From Schoenoplectus triqueter (Eukaryota > Streptophyta > Magnoliopsida > Poales > Cyperaceae), in assembly GCA_964058805.1 (NCBI GenBank), contig CAXKVV010000008.1:1-64000 (forward strand): DNA of 64,000 bases, written 5' to 3'. The notes below the pieces were generated by a model, which was not told the origin of the DNA, searched no databases, and worked only from the letters and a program-made list of their open reading frames with translations. The translations under genes and the position numbers were made by a program. Shown in pieces: positions 14,601-29,300 of the stretch. Numbering within the stretch: position 1 is the stretch's first letter; each line of letters opens with the position of its first letter.

Positions 14601-17538
14601 TTTTTAACGCATCTTACTTATGTTTTGTCCAAAAATGGCGTTATTGAATATTCATATCGAAGTTTTAATTGGACAATTTTACAATAGGCGTAATTAGTAG
14701 TAGTTATATTAATTTCCAAGAGATTATGTGCAGTTCTGAGGGCAAAAATGTTAAAAACTCAAACAATCTTTTTATTAATAGCAGTTTCTAAAGTATCTTA
14801 CTTATGTTTTGTGAAAAATTAGTATCGTAGAATATTCATATCAACGTGTTCAGTGAAAAATCATATAAATTACATGATTAGGAGTAATTATATTAATTTA
14901 TACGAAATTATGTACAGTTATGCGGCCAAAAAATTTGGAACGATCAAACCACTTGTTTAAACAGCTGTTTTTAATGCATCTTACTTAAGTTTTGTGCAAA
15001 ATTAGTGTTGTACAACATTCATCTCGAAGTTTCAATAGGTAAAACCTACTATAGACATATTTAGGAGTAATTATAGTAATTTATAAGAAATTATGTGCAG
15101 TTATGCCGCCAATATTTTTGAAAAACTCAAATAACTCATTTAAACAGCTGTTTTTAATGCATCTTACTTGTGTTTTGTGTAAAATTAGTGTCGTAGAATA
15201 TTCATATCGAAGTTTTCATTGAACAATCTTATAATAGACATGATTAGGAGTAATTATATGAATTCTCACGAAATTATGTGTGTTTATGCGGCCAGAAATT
15301 TAAAAAAAGTCAAACAACTTGTTTAAACAGCAGTTTTTAATTCATCTACTTATGTTTTGTGCCAAATTTGCATCATAGAATATTTATAACGAAGTTTTAA
15401 TTATATAATATTATAATAGGCATAATTCGAAGTAATTATATTAATTTGTACGAAATTATATGTAGTTATGCGGTAAAAAAATTGACAAACTCAATCAGCT
15501 AGTTTAAACTGTTGTTCTTTTAGTGCATTTTACCTATGTTTTGTGCAAACATGGTGTCGTAGAATATTCATATCGAGGTATTAATTGGATAATCGTCTAA
15601 TAGGCACAAATAGGTGTAATTATATTAATTTTGACGAAATTATATGTAGTTATGAGACAATAAATTTTGAAAATCTTAAACAACTAGTTTAAACAGCAAT
15701 TTCAAATGTATCTTATTTATGTTTTATGAAAAATTACAGTTATAGGATATTCATATTGGAGTGTTAATTAGAAAATCATTTAATAGACATAATTAGGAGT
15801 AATTATATTAATTTGCGTGAAATTATGTCTAGTTATGCAGCCAAAAATTTTACAAAACAAAAACAACTTGTTTAAACAGCTATTTTTAATGCATCTTACT
15901 TATGTTTTATGCGAAATTCATATCGTAGAATGTTCATATCGAAGTGTTAATTGGATAATCTTCTAATAGGAATAATTAGGAGTAATTATATTAATTTTCA
16001 CGAAATTATGTGTCATTATGAGGCAATAAATGTTAAAAATCTTAAACAACTTGTTTAAACAGCAATTTCTAATGCATCTTACTTATGTCTTATGAAAAAT
16101 TAGAGTCCTATGATATTCGTATCGAAGTGTTAATTTGACAATCTTATAATAGGCATAGTTAGGAGTAATTATATTAATTTTCTTGAAATTATGTGTGGTT
16201 TTGATGCAAAAAATGTTGAAAATCTTAAACAACTTGTTTAAACAACAGTTTCTAATGCATCTTACTTATATTTTGTGCAAAATTAGCGTCATAGAATATT
16301 CATATCAAAGTTATAATTGGACAATCATATAATAGGCCTAATTAGGAGTAATTATATTAATTTCTACGAAATTATATGTAGTTATGCGGCCAAAAAATTT
16401 CAAAAACTCAATCAATTTGTTTAAACAACTTTTTTCAATGCATCTTATTTATGTTTTGTGCAAAATTTGTGCCGTACATCGTTCATATCGAAGTGTTAAT
16501 TGGATAATCTTCTAATAGGTATAATTAGGAGTAATTATATTAATTTTCACGAAGTTATGCGCAGTTATGAGTCAAAAAATGTTAAAATTCTTCAACGACG
16601 TGTTTAAACAGCGGTTTCTAATGTATCTTACTTATGTTTTATGAAAAATAGCGTCGTAGGATATTCATATCGAAGTTTTAATTAGACAATCTTATAATAG
16701 GCATAATTATGAGTAATTATATTAATTTGCATGAAATTATGTATATTTACGCGGCCAAAAATTTTGTTAAACACAAACAACTTATTTAAACAGTTGTTTT
16801 TAATGCACCTACTTATGTCTTGTGCAAACCTAGTGTCGTAGAATGTTCATATCGAAGTGCAAAGCGGCTAATATTTTAATAGGCATAATTACGAGTAATT
16901 ATATTAATTTTCACGAAATTATATGTAGTTATGAGGCCAAAAATGTTGGAAAACTTAACTTTTTTAAATAGCAGTTTCTAGTGCATCTTACTTATGTTTT
17001 GAGGAAATATAGCGCCCTAAAATATTCATTTTGAAATGTTAATTGAAAAATCTTATAATAGACATAATTAGGAGTAATTATATTAATTTGCACCAAATTA
17101 TGTGTAGTTATGCGGCCATAAATTTTCATAAAGCCAAATAACTTGTTTAAACAGCGATTTTTAGGACATCTTACTTATGTTTTGTGCAATATTAGCGTTA
17201 TAGAATATTCATATCGAATTTCTAGTTGGACAATTTGATAATAGGCGTAACTAGGAGTGATTGTATTAATTTGCACGGAATTATATGCAGTTATTCGGCC
17301 AAAAATTATGAAAAACTCAAACAACTTGTTCAAACAGCAGTTTTTAATGCATCGTACTTATGTTTTGCGCGGAATTAGCGTCATAGAATATTCATATCAA
17401 AATTTTAATAGGACAATCTTATAATAGGCGTAATCAGGAGTGATTATTTTAATTTGCACGAAATTATGTGTAGTTGTGCGGCCAAAAAATTTCAAAAAGC
17501 CAAACAACTTGTTTAAACAGCAGTTTTTAACGCATCTT
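11693..17538. repeat. HOR units 5-6 (second variant class)
   Basis: These two full units start at 11693 and 14616. They share TAGTTATGCAGCC, GGTAAAAAAATTGAC and ACTTATGTTTTATGCG (monomer 7-8 region), and a private change, ATATCAAAATTTTAATAGG near 14471 and 17394, where the other units read ATATCGAAATTTT. The shared private change implies one unit was copied from the other. Unit 5 alone has TTTGAAAATC near 13212 instead of TTTGACAATC. Confidence 0.95.
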
Positions 17539-20459
17539 ACTTATGTTTTGTCCAAAAATGGCGTTATTGAATATTCATATCGAAGTTTTAATTGGACAAT
17601 TTTACAATAGGCGTAATTAGTAGTAGTTATATTAATTTCCAAGAGATTATGTGCAGTTCTGAGGGCAAAAATGTTAAAAACTCAAACAATCTTTTTATTA
17701 ATAGCAGTTTCAAGTATCTTACTTATGTTTTGTGAAAAATTAGTATCGTAGAATATTCATATCAACGTGTTCAGTGAAAAATCATATAAATTACATGATT
17801 AGGAGTAATTATATTAATTTATACGAAATTATGTACAGTTATGCGGCCAAAAAATTTGGAACGATCAAACCACTTGTTTAAACAGCTGTTTTTAATGCAT
17901 CTTACTTAAGTTTTGTGCAAAATTAGTGTTGTACAACATTCATCTCGAAGTTTCAATAGGTAAAACCTACTATAGACATATTTAGGAGTAATTATAGTAA
18001 TTTATAAGAAATTATGTGCAGTTATGCCGCCAATATTTTTGAAAAACTCAAATAACTCATTTAAACAGCTGTTTTTAATGCATCTTACTTGTGTTTTGTG
18101 TAAAATTAGTGTCGTAGAATATTCATATCGAAGTTTTCATTGAACAATCTTATAATAGACATGATTAGGAGTAATTATATGAATTCTCACGAAATTATGT
18201 GTGTTTATGCGGCCAGAAATTTAAAAAAAGTCAAACAACTTGTTTAAACAGCAGTTTTTAATTCATCTACTTATGTTTTGTGCCAAATTTGCATCATAGA
18301 ATATTTATAACGAAGTTTTAATTATATAATATTATAATAGGCATAATTCGAAGTAATTATATTAATTTGTACGAAATTATATGTAGTTATGCGGTAAAAA
18401 AATTGACAAACTCAATCAGCTAGTTTAAACTGTTGTTCTTTTAGTGCATTTTACCTATGTTTTGTGCAAACATGGTGTCGTAGAATATTCATATCGAGGT
18501 ATTAATTGGATAATCGTCTAATAGGCACAAATAGGTGTAATTATATTAATTTTGACGAAATTATATGTAGTTATGAGACAATAAATTTTGAAAATCTTAA
18601 ACAACTAGTTTAAACAGCAATTTCAAATGTATCTTATTTATGTTTTATGAAAAATTACAGTTATAGGATATTCATATTGGAGTGTTAATTAGAAAATCAT
18701 TTAATAGACATAATTAGGAGTAATTATATTAATTTGCGTGAAATTATGTCTAGTTATGCAGCCAAAAATTTTACAAAACAAAAACAACTTGTTTAAACAG
18801 CTATTTTTAATGCATCTTACTTATTTTTTATGCGAAATTCATATCGTAGAATGTTCATATCGAAGTGTTAATTGGATAATCTTCTAATAGGAATAATTAG
18901 GAGTAATTATATTAATTTTCACGAAATTATGTGTCATTATAAGGCAATAAATGTTAAAAATCTTAAACAACTTGTTTAAACAGCAATTTCTAATGCATCT
19001 TACTTATGTCTTATGAAAAATTAGAGTCCTATGATATTCGTATCGAAGTGTTAATTTGACAATCTTATAATAGGCATAGTTAGGAGTAATTATATTAATT
19101 TTCTTGAAATTATGTGTGGTTTTGATGCAAAAAATGTTGAAAATCTTAAACAACTTGTTTAAACAACAGTTTCTAATGCATCTTACTTATATTTTGTGCA
19201 AAATTAGCGTCATAGAATATTCATATCAAAGTTATAATTGGACAATCATATAATAGGCCTAATTAGGAGTAATTATATTAATTTCTACGAAATTATATGT
19301 AGTTATGCGGCCAAAAAATTTCAAAAACTCAATCAATTTGTTTAAACAACTTTTTTCAATGCATCTTATTTATGTTTTGTGCAAAATTTGTGCCGTACAT
19401 CGTTCATATCGAAGTGTTAATTGGATAATCTTCTAATAGGTATAATTAGGAGTAATTATATTAATTTTCACGAAGTTATGCACAGTTATGAGTCAAAAAA
19501 TGTTAAAATTCTTCAACGACGTGTTTAAACAGCGGTTTCTAATGTATCTTACTTATGTTTTATGAAAAATAGCGTCGTAGGATATTCATATCGAAGTTTT
19601 AATTAGACAATCTTATAATAGGCATAATTATGAGTAATTATATTAATTTGCATGAAATTATGTATATTTACGCGGCCAAAAATTTTGTTAAACACAAACA
19701 ACTTATTTAAACAGTTGTTTTTAATGCACCTACTTATGTCTTGTGCAAACCTAGTGTCGTAGAATGTTCATATCGAAGTGCAAAGCGGCTAATATTTTAA
19801 TAGGCATAATTACGAGTAATTATATTAATTTTCACGAAATTATATGTAGTTATGAGGCCAAAAATGTTGGAAAACTTAACTTTTTTAAATAGCAGTTTCT
19901 AGTGCATCTTACTTATGTTTTGAGGAAATATAGCGCCCTAAAATATTCATTTTGAAATGTTAATTGAAAAATCTTATAATAGACATAATTAGGAGTAATT
20001 ATATTAATTTGCACCAAATTATGTGTAGTTATGCGGCCATAAATTTTCATAAAGCCAAATAACTTGTTTAAACAGCGATTTTTAGGACATCTTACTTATG
20101 TTTTGTGCAATATTAGCGTTATAGAATATTCATATCGAATTTCTAGTTGGACAATTTGATAATAGGCGTAACTAGGAGTGATTGTATTAATTTGCACGGA
20201 ATTATATGCAGTTATTCGGCCAAAAATTATGAAAAACTCAAACAACTTGTTCAAACAGCAGTTTTTAATGCATCGTACTTATGTTTTGCGCGGAATTAGC
20301 GTCATAGAATATTCATATCGAAATTTTAATAGGACAATCTTATAATAGGCGTAATCAGGAGTGATTATTTTAATTTGCACGAAATTATGTGTAGTTGTGC
20401 GGCCAAAAAATTTCAAAAAGCCAAACAACTTGTTTAAACAGCAGTTTTTAACGCATCTT
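17539..20459. repeat. HOR unit 7, 2-bp shorter
   Basis: This unit is 2,921 bp long because of a 2-bp loss near 17710, where the sequence reads GTTTCAAGTATC instead of GTTTCTAAAGTATC. It also has private substitutions near 18940 (ATTATAAGGC for ATTATGAGGC) and 19481 (TATGCACAG for TATGCGCAG). It is a useful single-unit marker. Confidence 0.95.
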
Positions 20460-23400
20460 ACTTATGTTTTGTCCAAAAATGGCGTTATTGAATATTCATA
20501 TCGAAGTTTTAATTGGACAATTTTACAATAGGCGTAATTAGTAGTAGTTATATTAATTTCCAAGAGATTATGTGCAGTTCTGAGGGCAAAAATGTTTAAA
20601 ACTCAAACAATCTTTTTATTAATAGCAGTTTCTAAAGTATCTTACTTATGTTTTGTGAAAAATTAGTATCGTAGAATATTCATATCAACGTGTTCAGTGA
20701 AAAATCATATAAATTACATGATTAGGAGTAATTATATTAATTTATACGAAATTATGTACAGTTATGCGGCCAAAAAATTTGGAACGATCAAACCACTTGT
20801 TTAAACAGCTGTTTTTAATGCATCTTACTTAAGTTTTGTGCAAAATTAGTGTTGTACAACATTCATCTCGAAGTTTCAATAGGTAAAACCTACTATAGAC
20901 ATATTTAGGAGTAATTATAGTAATTTATAAGAAATTATGTGCAGTTATGCCGCCAATATTTTTGAAAAACTCAAATAACTCATTTAAACAGCTGTTTTTA
21001 ATGCATCTTACTTGTGTTTTGTGTAAAATTAGTGTCGTAGAATATTCATATCGAAGTTTTCATTGAACAATCTTATAATAGACATGATTAGGAGTAATTA
21101 TATGAATTCTCACGAAATTATGTGTGTTTATGCGGCCAGAAATTTAAAAAAAGTCAAACAACTTGTTTAAACAGCAGTTTTTAATTCATCTACTTATGTT
21201 TTGTGCCAAATTTGCATCATAGAATATTTATAACGAAGTTTTAATTATATAATATTATAATAGGCATAATTCGAAGTAATTATATTAATTTGTACGAAAT
21301 TATATGTAGTTATGCGGTAAAAAAATTGACAAACTCAATCAGCTAGTTTAAACTGTTGTTCTTTTAGTGCATTTTACCTATGTTTTGTGCAAACATGGTG
21401 TCGTAGAATATTCATATCGAGGTATTAATTGGATAATCGTCTAATAGGCACAAATAGGTGTAATTATATTAATTTTGACGAAATTATATGTAGTTATGAG
21501 ACAATAAATTTTGAAAATCTTAAACAACTAGTTTAAACAGCAATTTCAAATGTATCTTATTTATGTTTTATGAAAAATTACAGTTATAGGATATTCATAT
21601 TGGAGTGTTAATTAGAAAATCATTTAATAGACATAATTAGGAGTAATTATATTAATTTGCGTGAAATTATGTCTAGTTATGCAGCCAAAAATTTTATAAA
21701 ACAAAAACAACTTGTTTAAACAGCTATTTTTAATGCATCTTACTTATGTTTTATGCGAAATTCATATCGTAGAATGTTCATATCGAAGTGTTAATTGGAT
21801 AATCTTCTAATAGGAATAATTAGGAGTAATTATATTAATTTTCACGAAATTATGTGTCATTATGAGGCAATAAATGTTAAAAATCTTAAACAACTTGTTT
21901 AAACAGCAATTTCTAATGCATCTTACTTATGTCTTATGAAAAATTAGAGTCCTATGATATTCGTATCGAAGTGTTAATTTGACAATCTTATAATAGGCAT
22001 AGTTAGGAGTAATTATATTAATTTTCTTGAAATTATGTGTGGTTTTGATGCAAAAAATGTTGAAAATCTTAAACAACTTGTTTAAACAACAGTTTCTAAT
22101 GCATCTTACTTATATTTTGTGCAAAATTAGCGTCATAGAATATTCATATCAAAGTTATAATTGGACAATCATATAATAGGCCTAATTAGGAGTAATTATA
22201 TTAATTTCTACGAAATTATATGTAGTTATGCGGCCAAAAAATTTCAAAAACTCAATCAATTTGTTTAAACAACTTTTTTCAATGCATCTTATTTATGTTT
22301 TGTGCAAAATTTGTGCCGTACATCGTTCATATCGAAGTGTTAATTGGATAATCTTCTAATAGGTATAATTAGGAGTAATTATATTAATTTTCACGAAGTT
22401 ATGCGCAGTTATGAGTCAAAAAATGTTAAAATTCTTCAACGACGTGTTTAAACAGCGGTTTCTAATGTATCTTACTTATGTTTTATGAAAAATAGCGTCG
22501 TAGGATATTCATATCGAAGTTTTAATTAGACAATCTTATAATAGGCATAATTATGAGTAATTATATTAATTTGCATGAAATTATGTATATTTACGCGGCC
22601 AAAAATTTTGTTAAACACAAACAACTTATTTAAACAGTTGTTTTTAATGCACCTACTTATGTCTTGTGCAAACCTAGTGTCGTAGAATGTTCATATCGAA
22701 GTGCAAAGCGGCTAATATTTTAATAGGCATAATTACGAGTAATTATATTAATTTTCACGAAATTATATGTAGTTATGAGGCCAAAAATGTTGGAAAACTT
22801 AACTTTTTTAAATAGCAGTTTCTAGTGCATCTTACTTATGTTTTGAGGAAATATAGCGCCCTAAAATATTCATTTTGAAATGTTAATTGAAAAATCTTAT
22901 AATAGACATAATTAGGAGTAATTATATTAATTTGCACCAAATTATGTGTAGTTATGCGGCCATAAATTTTCATAAAGCCAAATAACTTGTTTAAACAGCG
23001 ATTTTTAGGACATCTTACTTATGTTTTGTGCAATATTAGCGTTATAGAATATTCATATCGAATTTCTAGTTGGACAATTTGATAATAGGCGTAACTAGGA
23101 GTGATTGTATTAATTTGCACGGAATTATATGCAGTTATTCGGCCAAAAATTATGAAAAACTCAAACAACTTGTTCAAACAGCAGTTTTTAATGCATCGTA
23201 CTTATGTTTTGCGCGGAATTAGCGTCATAGAATATTCATATCGAAATTTTAATAGGACAATCTTATAATAGGCGTAATCAGGAGTGATTATTTTAATTTG
23301 CACGAAATTATGTGTAGTTGTGCGGCCAAAAAATTTCAAAAAGCCAAACAACTTGTTTAAACAGCAGTTTTTAACGCATCTTACTTATGTTTTGTCCAAA

Positions 23401-26305
23401 AATGGCGTTATTGAATATTCATATCGAAGTTTTAATTGGACAATTTTACAATAGGCGTAATTAGTAGTAGTTATATTAATTTCCAAGAGATTATGTGCAG
23501 TTCTGAGGGCAAAAATGTTAAAAACTCAAACAATCTTTTTATTAATAGCAGTTTCTAAAGTATCTTACTTATGTTTTGTGAAAAATTAGTATCGTAGAAT
23601 ATTCATATCAACGTGTTCAGTGAAAAATCATATAAATTACATGATTAGGAGTAATTATATTAATTTATACGAAATTATGTACAGTTATGCGGCCAAAAAA
23701 TTTGGAACGATCAAACCACTTGTTTAAACAGCTGTTTTTAATGCATCTTACTTAAGTTTTGTGCAAAATTAGTGTTGTACAACATTCATCTCGAAGTTTC
23801 AATAGGTAAAACCTACTATAGACATATTTAGGAGTAATTATAGTAATTTATAAGAAATTATGTGCAGTTATGCCGCCAATATTTTTGAAAAACTCAAATA
23901 ACTCATTTAAACAGCTGTTTTTAATGCATCTTACTTGTGTTTTGTGTAAAATTAGTGTCGTAGAATATTCATATCGAAGTTTTCATTGAACAATCTTATA
24001 ATAGACATGATTAGGAGTAATTATATGAATTCTCACGAAATTATGTGTGTTTATGCGGCCAGAAATTTAAAAAAAGTCAAACAACTTGTTTAAACAGCAG
24101 TTTTTAATTCATCTACTTATGTTTTGTGCCAAATTTGCATCATAGAATATTTATAACGAAGTTTTAATTATATAATATTATAATAGGCATAATTCGAAGT
24201 AATTATATTAATTTGTACGAAATTATATGTAGTTATGCGGTAAAAAATTTGACAAACTCAATCAGCTAGTTTAAACTGTTGTTCTTTTAGTGCATTTTAC
24301 CTATGTTTTGTGCAAACATGGTGTCGTAGAATATTCATATCGAGGTATTAATTGGATAATCGTCTAATAGGCACAAATAGGTGTAATTATATTAATTTTG
24401 ACGAAATTATATGTAGTTATGAGACAATAAATTTTGAAAATCTTAAACAACTAGTTTAAACAGCAATTTCAAATGTATCTTATTTATGTTTTATGAAAAA
24501 TTACAGTTATAGGATATTCATATTGGAGTGTTAATTAGAAAATCATTTAATAGACATAATTAGGAGTAATTATATTAATTTGCGTGAAATTATGTCTAGT
24601 TTTGCAGCCAAAAATTTTACAAAACAAAAACAACTTGTTTAAACAGCTATTTTTAATGCATCTTACTTATTTTTTATGCGAAATTCATATCGTAGAATGT
24701 TCATATCGAAGTGTTAATTGGATAATCTTCTAATAGGAATAATTAGGAGTAATTATATTAATTTTCACGAAATTATGTGTCATTATGAGGCAATAAATGT
24801 TAAAAATCTTAAACAACTTGTTTAAACAGCAATTTCTAATGCATCTTACTTATGTCTTATGAAAAATTAGAGTCCTATGATATTCGTATCGAAGTGTTAA
24901 TTTGACAATCTTATAATAGGCATAGTTAGGAGTAATTATATTAATTTTCTTGAAATTATGTGTGGTTTTGATGCAAAAAATGTTGAAAATCTTAAACAAC
25001 TTGTTTAAACAACAGTTTCTAATGCATCTTACTTATATTTTGTGCAAAATTAGCGTCATAGAATATTCATATCAAAGTTATAATTGGACAATCATATAAT
25101 AGGCCTAATTAGGAGTAATTATATTAATTTCTACGAAATTATATGTAGTTATGCGGCCAAAAAATTTCAAAAACTCAATCAATTTGTTTAAACAACTTTT
25201 TTCAATGCATCTTATTTATGTTTTGTGCAAAATTTGTGCCGTACATCGTTCATATCGAAGTGTTAATTGGATAATCTTCTAATAGGTATAATTAGGAGTA
25301 ATTATATTAATTTTCACGAAGTTATGCGCAGTTATGAGTCAAAAAATGTTAAAATTCTTCAACGACGTGTTTAAACAGCGGTTTCTAATGTATCTTACTT
25401 ATGTTTTATGAAAAATAGCGTCGTAGGATATTCATATCGAAGTTTTAATTAGACAATCTTATAATAGGCATAATTATGAGTAATTATATTAATTTGCATG
25501 AAATTATGTATATTTACGCGGCCAAAAATTTTGTTAAACACAAACAACTTATTTAAACAGTTGTTTTTAATGCACCTACTTATGTCTTGTGCAAACCTAG
25601 TGTCGTAGAATGTTCATATCGAAGTGCAAAGCGGCTAATATTTTAATAGGCATAATTACGAGTAATTATATTAATTTTCACGAAATTATATGTAGTTATG
25701 AGGCCAAAAATGTTGGAAAACTTAACTTTTTTAAATAGCAGTTTCTAGTGCATCTTACTTATGTTTTGAGGAAATATAGCGCCCTAAAATATTCATTTTG
25801 AAATGTTAATTGAAAAATCTTATAATAGACATAATTAGGAGTAATTATATTAATTTGCACCAAATTATGTGTAGTTATGCGGCCATAAATTTTCATAAAG
25901 CCAAATAACTTGTTTAAACAGCGATTTTTAGGACATCTTACTTATGTTTTGTGCAATATTAGCGTTATAGAATATTCATATCGAATTTCTAGTTGGACAA
26001 TTTGATAATAGGCGTAACTAGGAGTGATTGTATTAATTTGCACGGAATTATATGCAGTTATTCGGCCAAAAATTATGAAAAACTCAAACAACTTGTTCAA
26101 ACAGCAGTTTTTAATGCATCGTACTTATGTTTTGCGCGGAATTAGCGTCATAGAATATTCATATCGAAATTTTAATAGGACAATCTTATAATAGGCGTAA
26201 TCAGGAGTGATTATTTTAATTTGCACGAAATTATGTGTAGTTGTGCGGCCAAAAAATTTCAAAAAGCCAAACAACTTGTTTAAACAGCAGTTTTTAACGC
26301 ATCTT
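20460..26305. repeat. HOR units 8-9
   Basis: These two full units start at 20460 and 23383. Unit 8 resembles the unit 5-6 class (GGTAAAAAAATTGAC, TAGTTATGCAGCC, ACTTATGTTTTATGCG), with GTTTAAAACTC in monomer 1 and a private TTTTATAAAAC near 21692. Unit 9 returns to GGTAAAAAATTTGAC and TAGTTTTGCAGCC as in units 2-4, but has GTTAAAAACTC. Variant classes therefore interleave along the array instead of forming a simple gradient. Confidence 0.94.
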
Positions 26306-29300
26306 ACTTATGTTTTGTCCAAAAATGGCGTTATTGAATATTCATATCGAAGTTTTAATTGGACAATTTTACAATAGGCGTAATTAGTAGTAGTTATATT
26401 AATTTCCAAGAGATTATGTGCAGTTCTGAGGGCAAAAATGTTAAAAACTCAAACAATCTTTTTATTAATAGCAGTTTCTAAAGTATCTTACTTATGTTTT
26501 GTGAAAAATTAGTATCGTAGAATATTCATATCAACGTGTTCAGTGAAAAATCATATAAATTACATGATTAGGAGTAATTATATTAATTTATACGAAATTA
26601 TGTACAGTTATGCGGCCAAAAAATTTGGAACGATCAAACCACTTGTTTAAACAGCTGTTTTTAATGCATCTTACTTAAGTTTTGTGCAAAATTAGTGTTG
26701 TACAACATTCATCTCGAAGTTTCAATAGGTAAAACCTACTATAGACATATTTAGGAGTAATTATAGTAATTTATAAGAAATTATGTGCAGTTATGCCGCC
26801 AATATTTTTGAAAAACTCAAATAACTCATTTAAACAGCTGTTTTTAATGCATCTTACTTGTGTTTTGTGTAAAATTAGTGTCGTAGAATATTCATATCGA
26901 AGTTTTCATTGAACAATCTTATAATAGACATGATTAGGAGTAATTATATGAATTCTCACGAAATTATGTGTGTTTATGCGGCCAGAAATTTAAAAAAAGT
27001 CAAACAACTTGTTTAAACAGCAGTTTTTAATTCATCTACTTATGTTTTGTGCCAAATTTGCATCATAGAATATTTATAACGAAGTTTTAATTATATAATA
27101 TTATAATAGGCATAATTCGAAGTAATTATATTAATTTGTACGAAATTATATGTAGTTATGCGGTAAAAAATTTGACAAACTCAATCAGCTAGTTTAAACT
27201 GTTGTTCTTTTAGTGCATTTTACCTATGTTTTGTGCAAACATGGTGTCGTAGAATATTCATATCGAGGTATTAATTGGATAATCGTCTAATAGGCACAAA
27301 TAGGTGTAATTATATTAATTTTGACGAAATTATATGTAGTTATGAGACAATAAATTTTGAAAATCTTAAACAACTAGTTTAAACAGCAATTTCAAATGTA
27401 TCTTATTTATGTTTTATGAAAAATTACAGTTATAGGATATTCATATTGGAGTGTTAATTAGAAAATCATTTAATAGACATAATTAGGAGTAATTATATTA
27501 ATTTGCGTGAAATTATGTCTAGTTATGCAGCCAAAAATTTTACAAAACAAAAACAACTTGTTTAAACAGCTATTTTTAATGCATCTTACTTATTTTTTAT
27601 GCGAAATTCATATCGTAGAATGTTCATATCAAAGTGTTAATTGGATAATCTTCTAATAGGAATAATTAGGAGTAATTATATTAATTTTCACGAAATTATG
27701 TTTCATTATGAGGCAATAAATGTTAAAAATCTTAAACAACTTGTTTAAACAGCAATTTCTAATGCATCTTACTTATGTCTTATGAAAAATTAGAGTCCTA
27801 TGATATTCGTATCGTAGTGTTAATTTGACAATCTTATAATAGGCATAGTTAGGAGTAATTATATTAATTTTCTTGAAATTATGTGTGGTTTTGATGCAAA
27901 AAATGTTGAAAATCTTAAACAACTTGTTTAAACAACAGTTTCTAATGCATCTTACTTATATTTTGTGCAAAATTAGCGTCATAGAATATTCATATCAAAG
28001 TTATAATTGGACAATCATATAATAGGCCTAATTAGGAGTAATTATATTAATTTCTACGAAATTATATGTAGTTATGCGGCCAAAAAATTTCAAAAACTCA
28101 ATCAATTTGTTTAAACAACTTTTTTCAATGCATCTTATTTATGTTTTGTGCAAAATTTGTGCCGTACATCGTTCATATCGAAGTGTTAATTGGATAATCT
28201 TCTAATAGGTATAATTAGGAGTAATTATATTAATTTTCACGAAGTTATGCGCAGTTATGAGTCAAAAAATGTTAAAATTCTTCAACGACGTGTTTAAACA
28301 GCGGTTTCTAATGTATCTTACTTATGTTTTATGAAAAATAGCGTCGTAGGATATTCATATCGAAGTTTTAATTAGACAATCTTATAATAGGCATAATTAT
28401 GAGTAATTATATTAATTTGCATGAAATTATGTATATTTACGCGGCCAAAAATTTTGTTAAACACAAACAACTTATTTAAACAGTTGTTTTTAATGCACCT
28501 ACTTATGTCTTGTGCAAACCTAGTGTCGTAGAATGTTCATATCGAAGTGCAAAGCGGCTAATATTTTAATAGGCATAATTATGAGTAATTATATTAATTT
28601 TCACGAAATTATATGTAGTTATGAGGCCAAAAATGTTGGAAAACTTAACTTTTTTAAATAGCAGTTTCTAGTGCATCTTACTTATGTTTTGAGGAAATAT
28701 AGCGCCCTAAAATATTCATTTTGAAATGTTAATTGAAAAATCTTATAATAGACATATTTAGGAGTAATTATATTAATTTGCACCAAATTATGTGTAGTTA
28801 TGCGGCCATAAATTTTCATAAAGCCAAATAACTTGTTTAAACAGCGATTTTTAGGACATCTTACTTATGTTTTGTGCAATATTAGCGTTATAGAATATTC
28901 ATATCGAATTTCTAGTTGGACAATTTGATAATAGGCGTAACTAGGAGTGATTGTATTAATTTGCACGGAATTATATGCAGTTATTCGGCCAAAAATTATG
29001 AAAAACTCAAACAACTTGTTCAAACAGCAGTTTTTAATGCATCGTACTTATGTTTTGCGCGGAATTAGCGTCATAGAATATTCATATCGAAATTTTAATA
29101 GGACAATCTTATAATAGGCGTAATCAGGAGTGATTATTTTAATTTGCACGAAATTATGTGTAGTTGTGCGGCCAAAAAATTTCAAAAAGTCAAACAACTT
29201 GTTTAAACAGCAGTTTTTAACGCATCTTACTTATGTTTTGTCCAAAAATGGCGTTATTGAATATTCATATCGAAGTTTTAATTGGACAATTTTACAATAG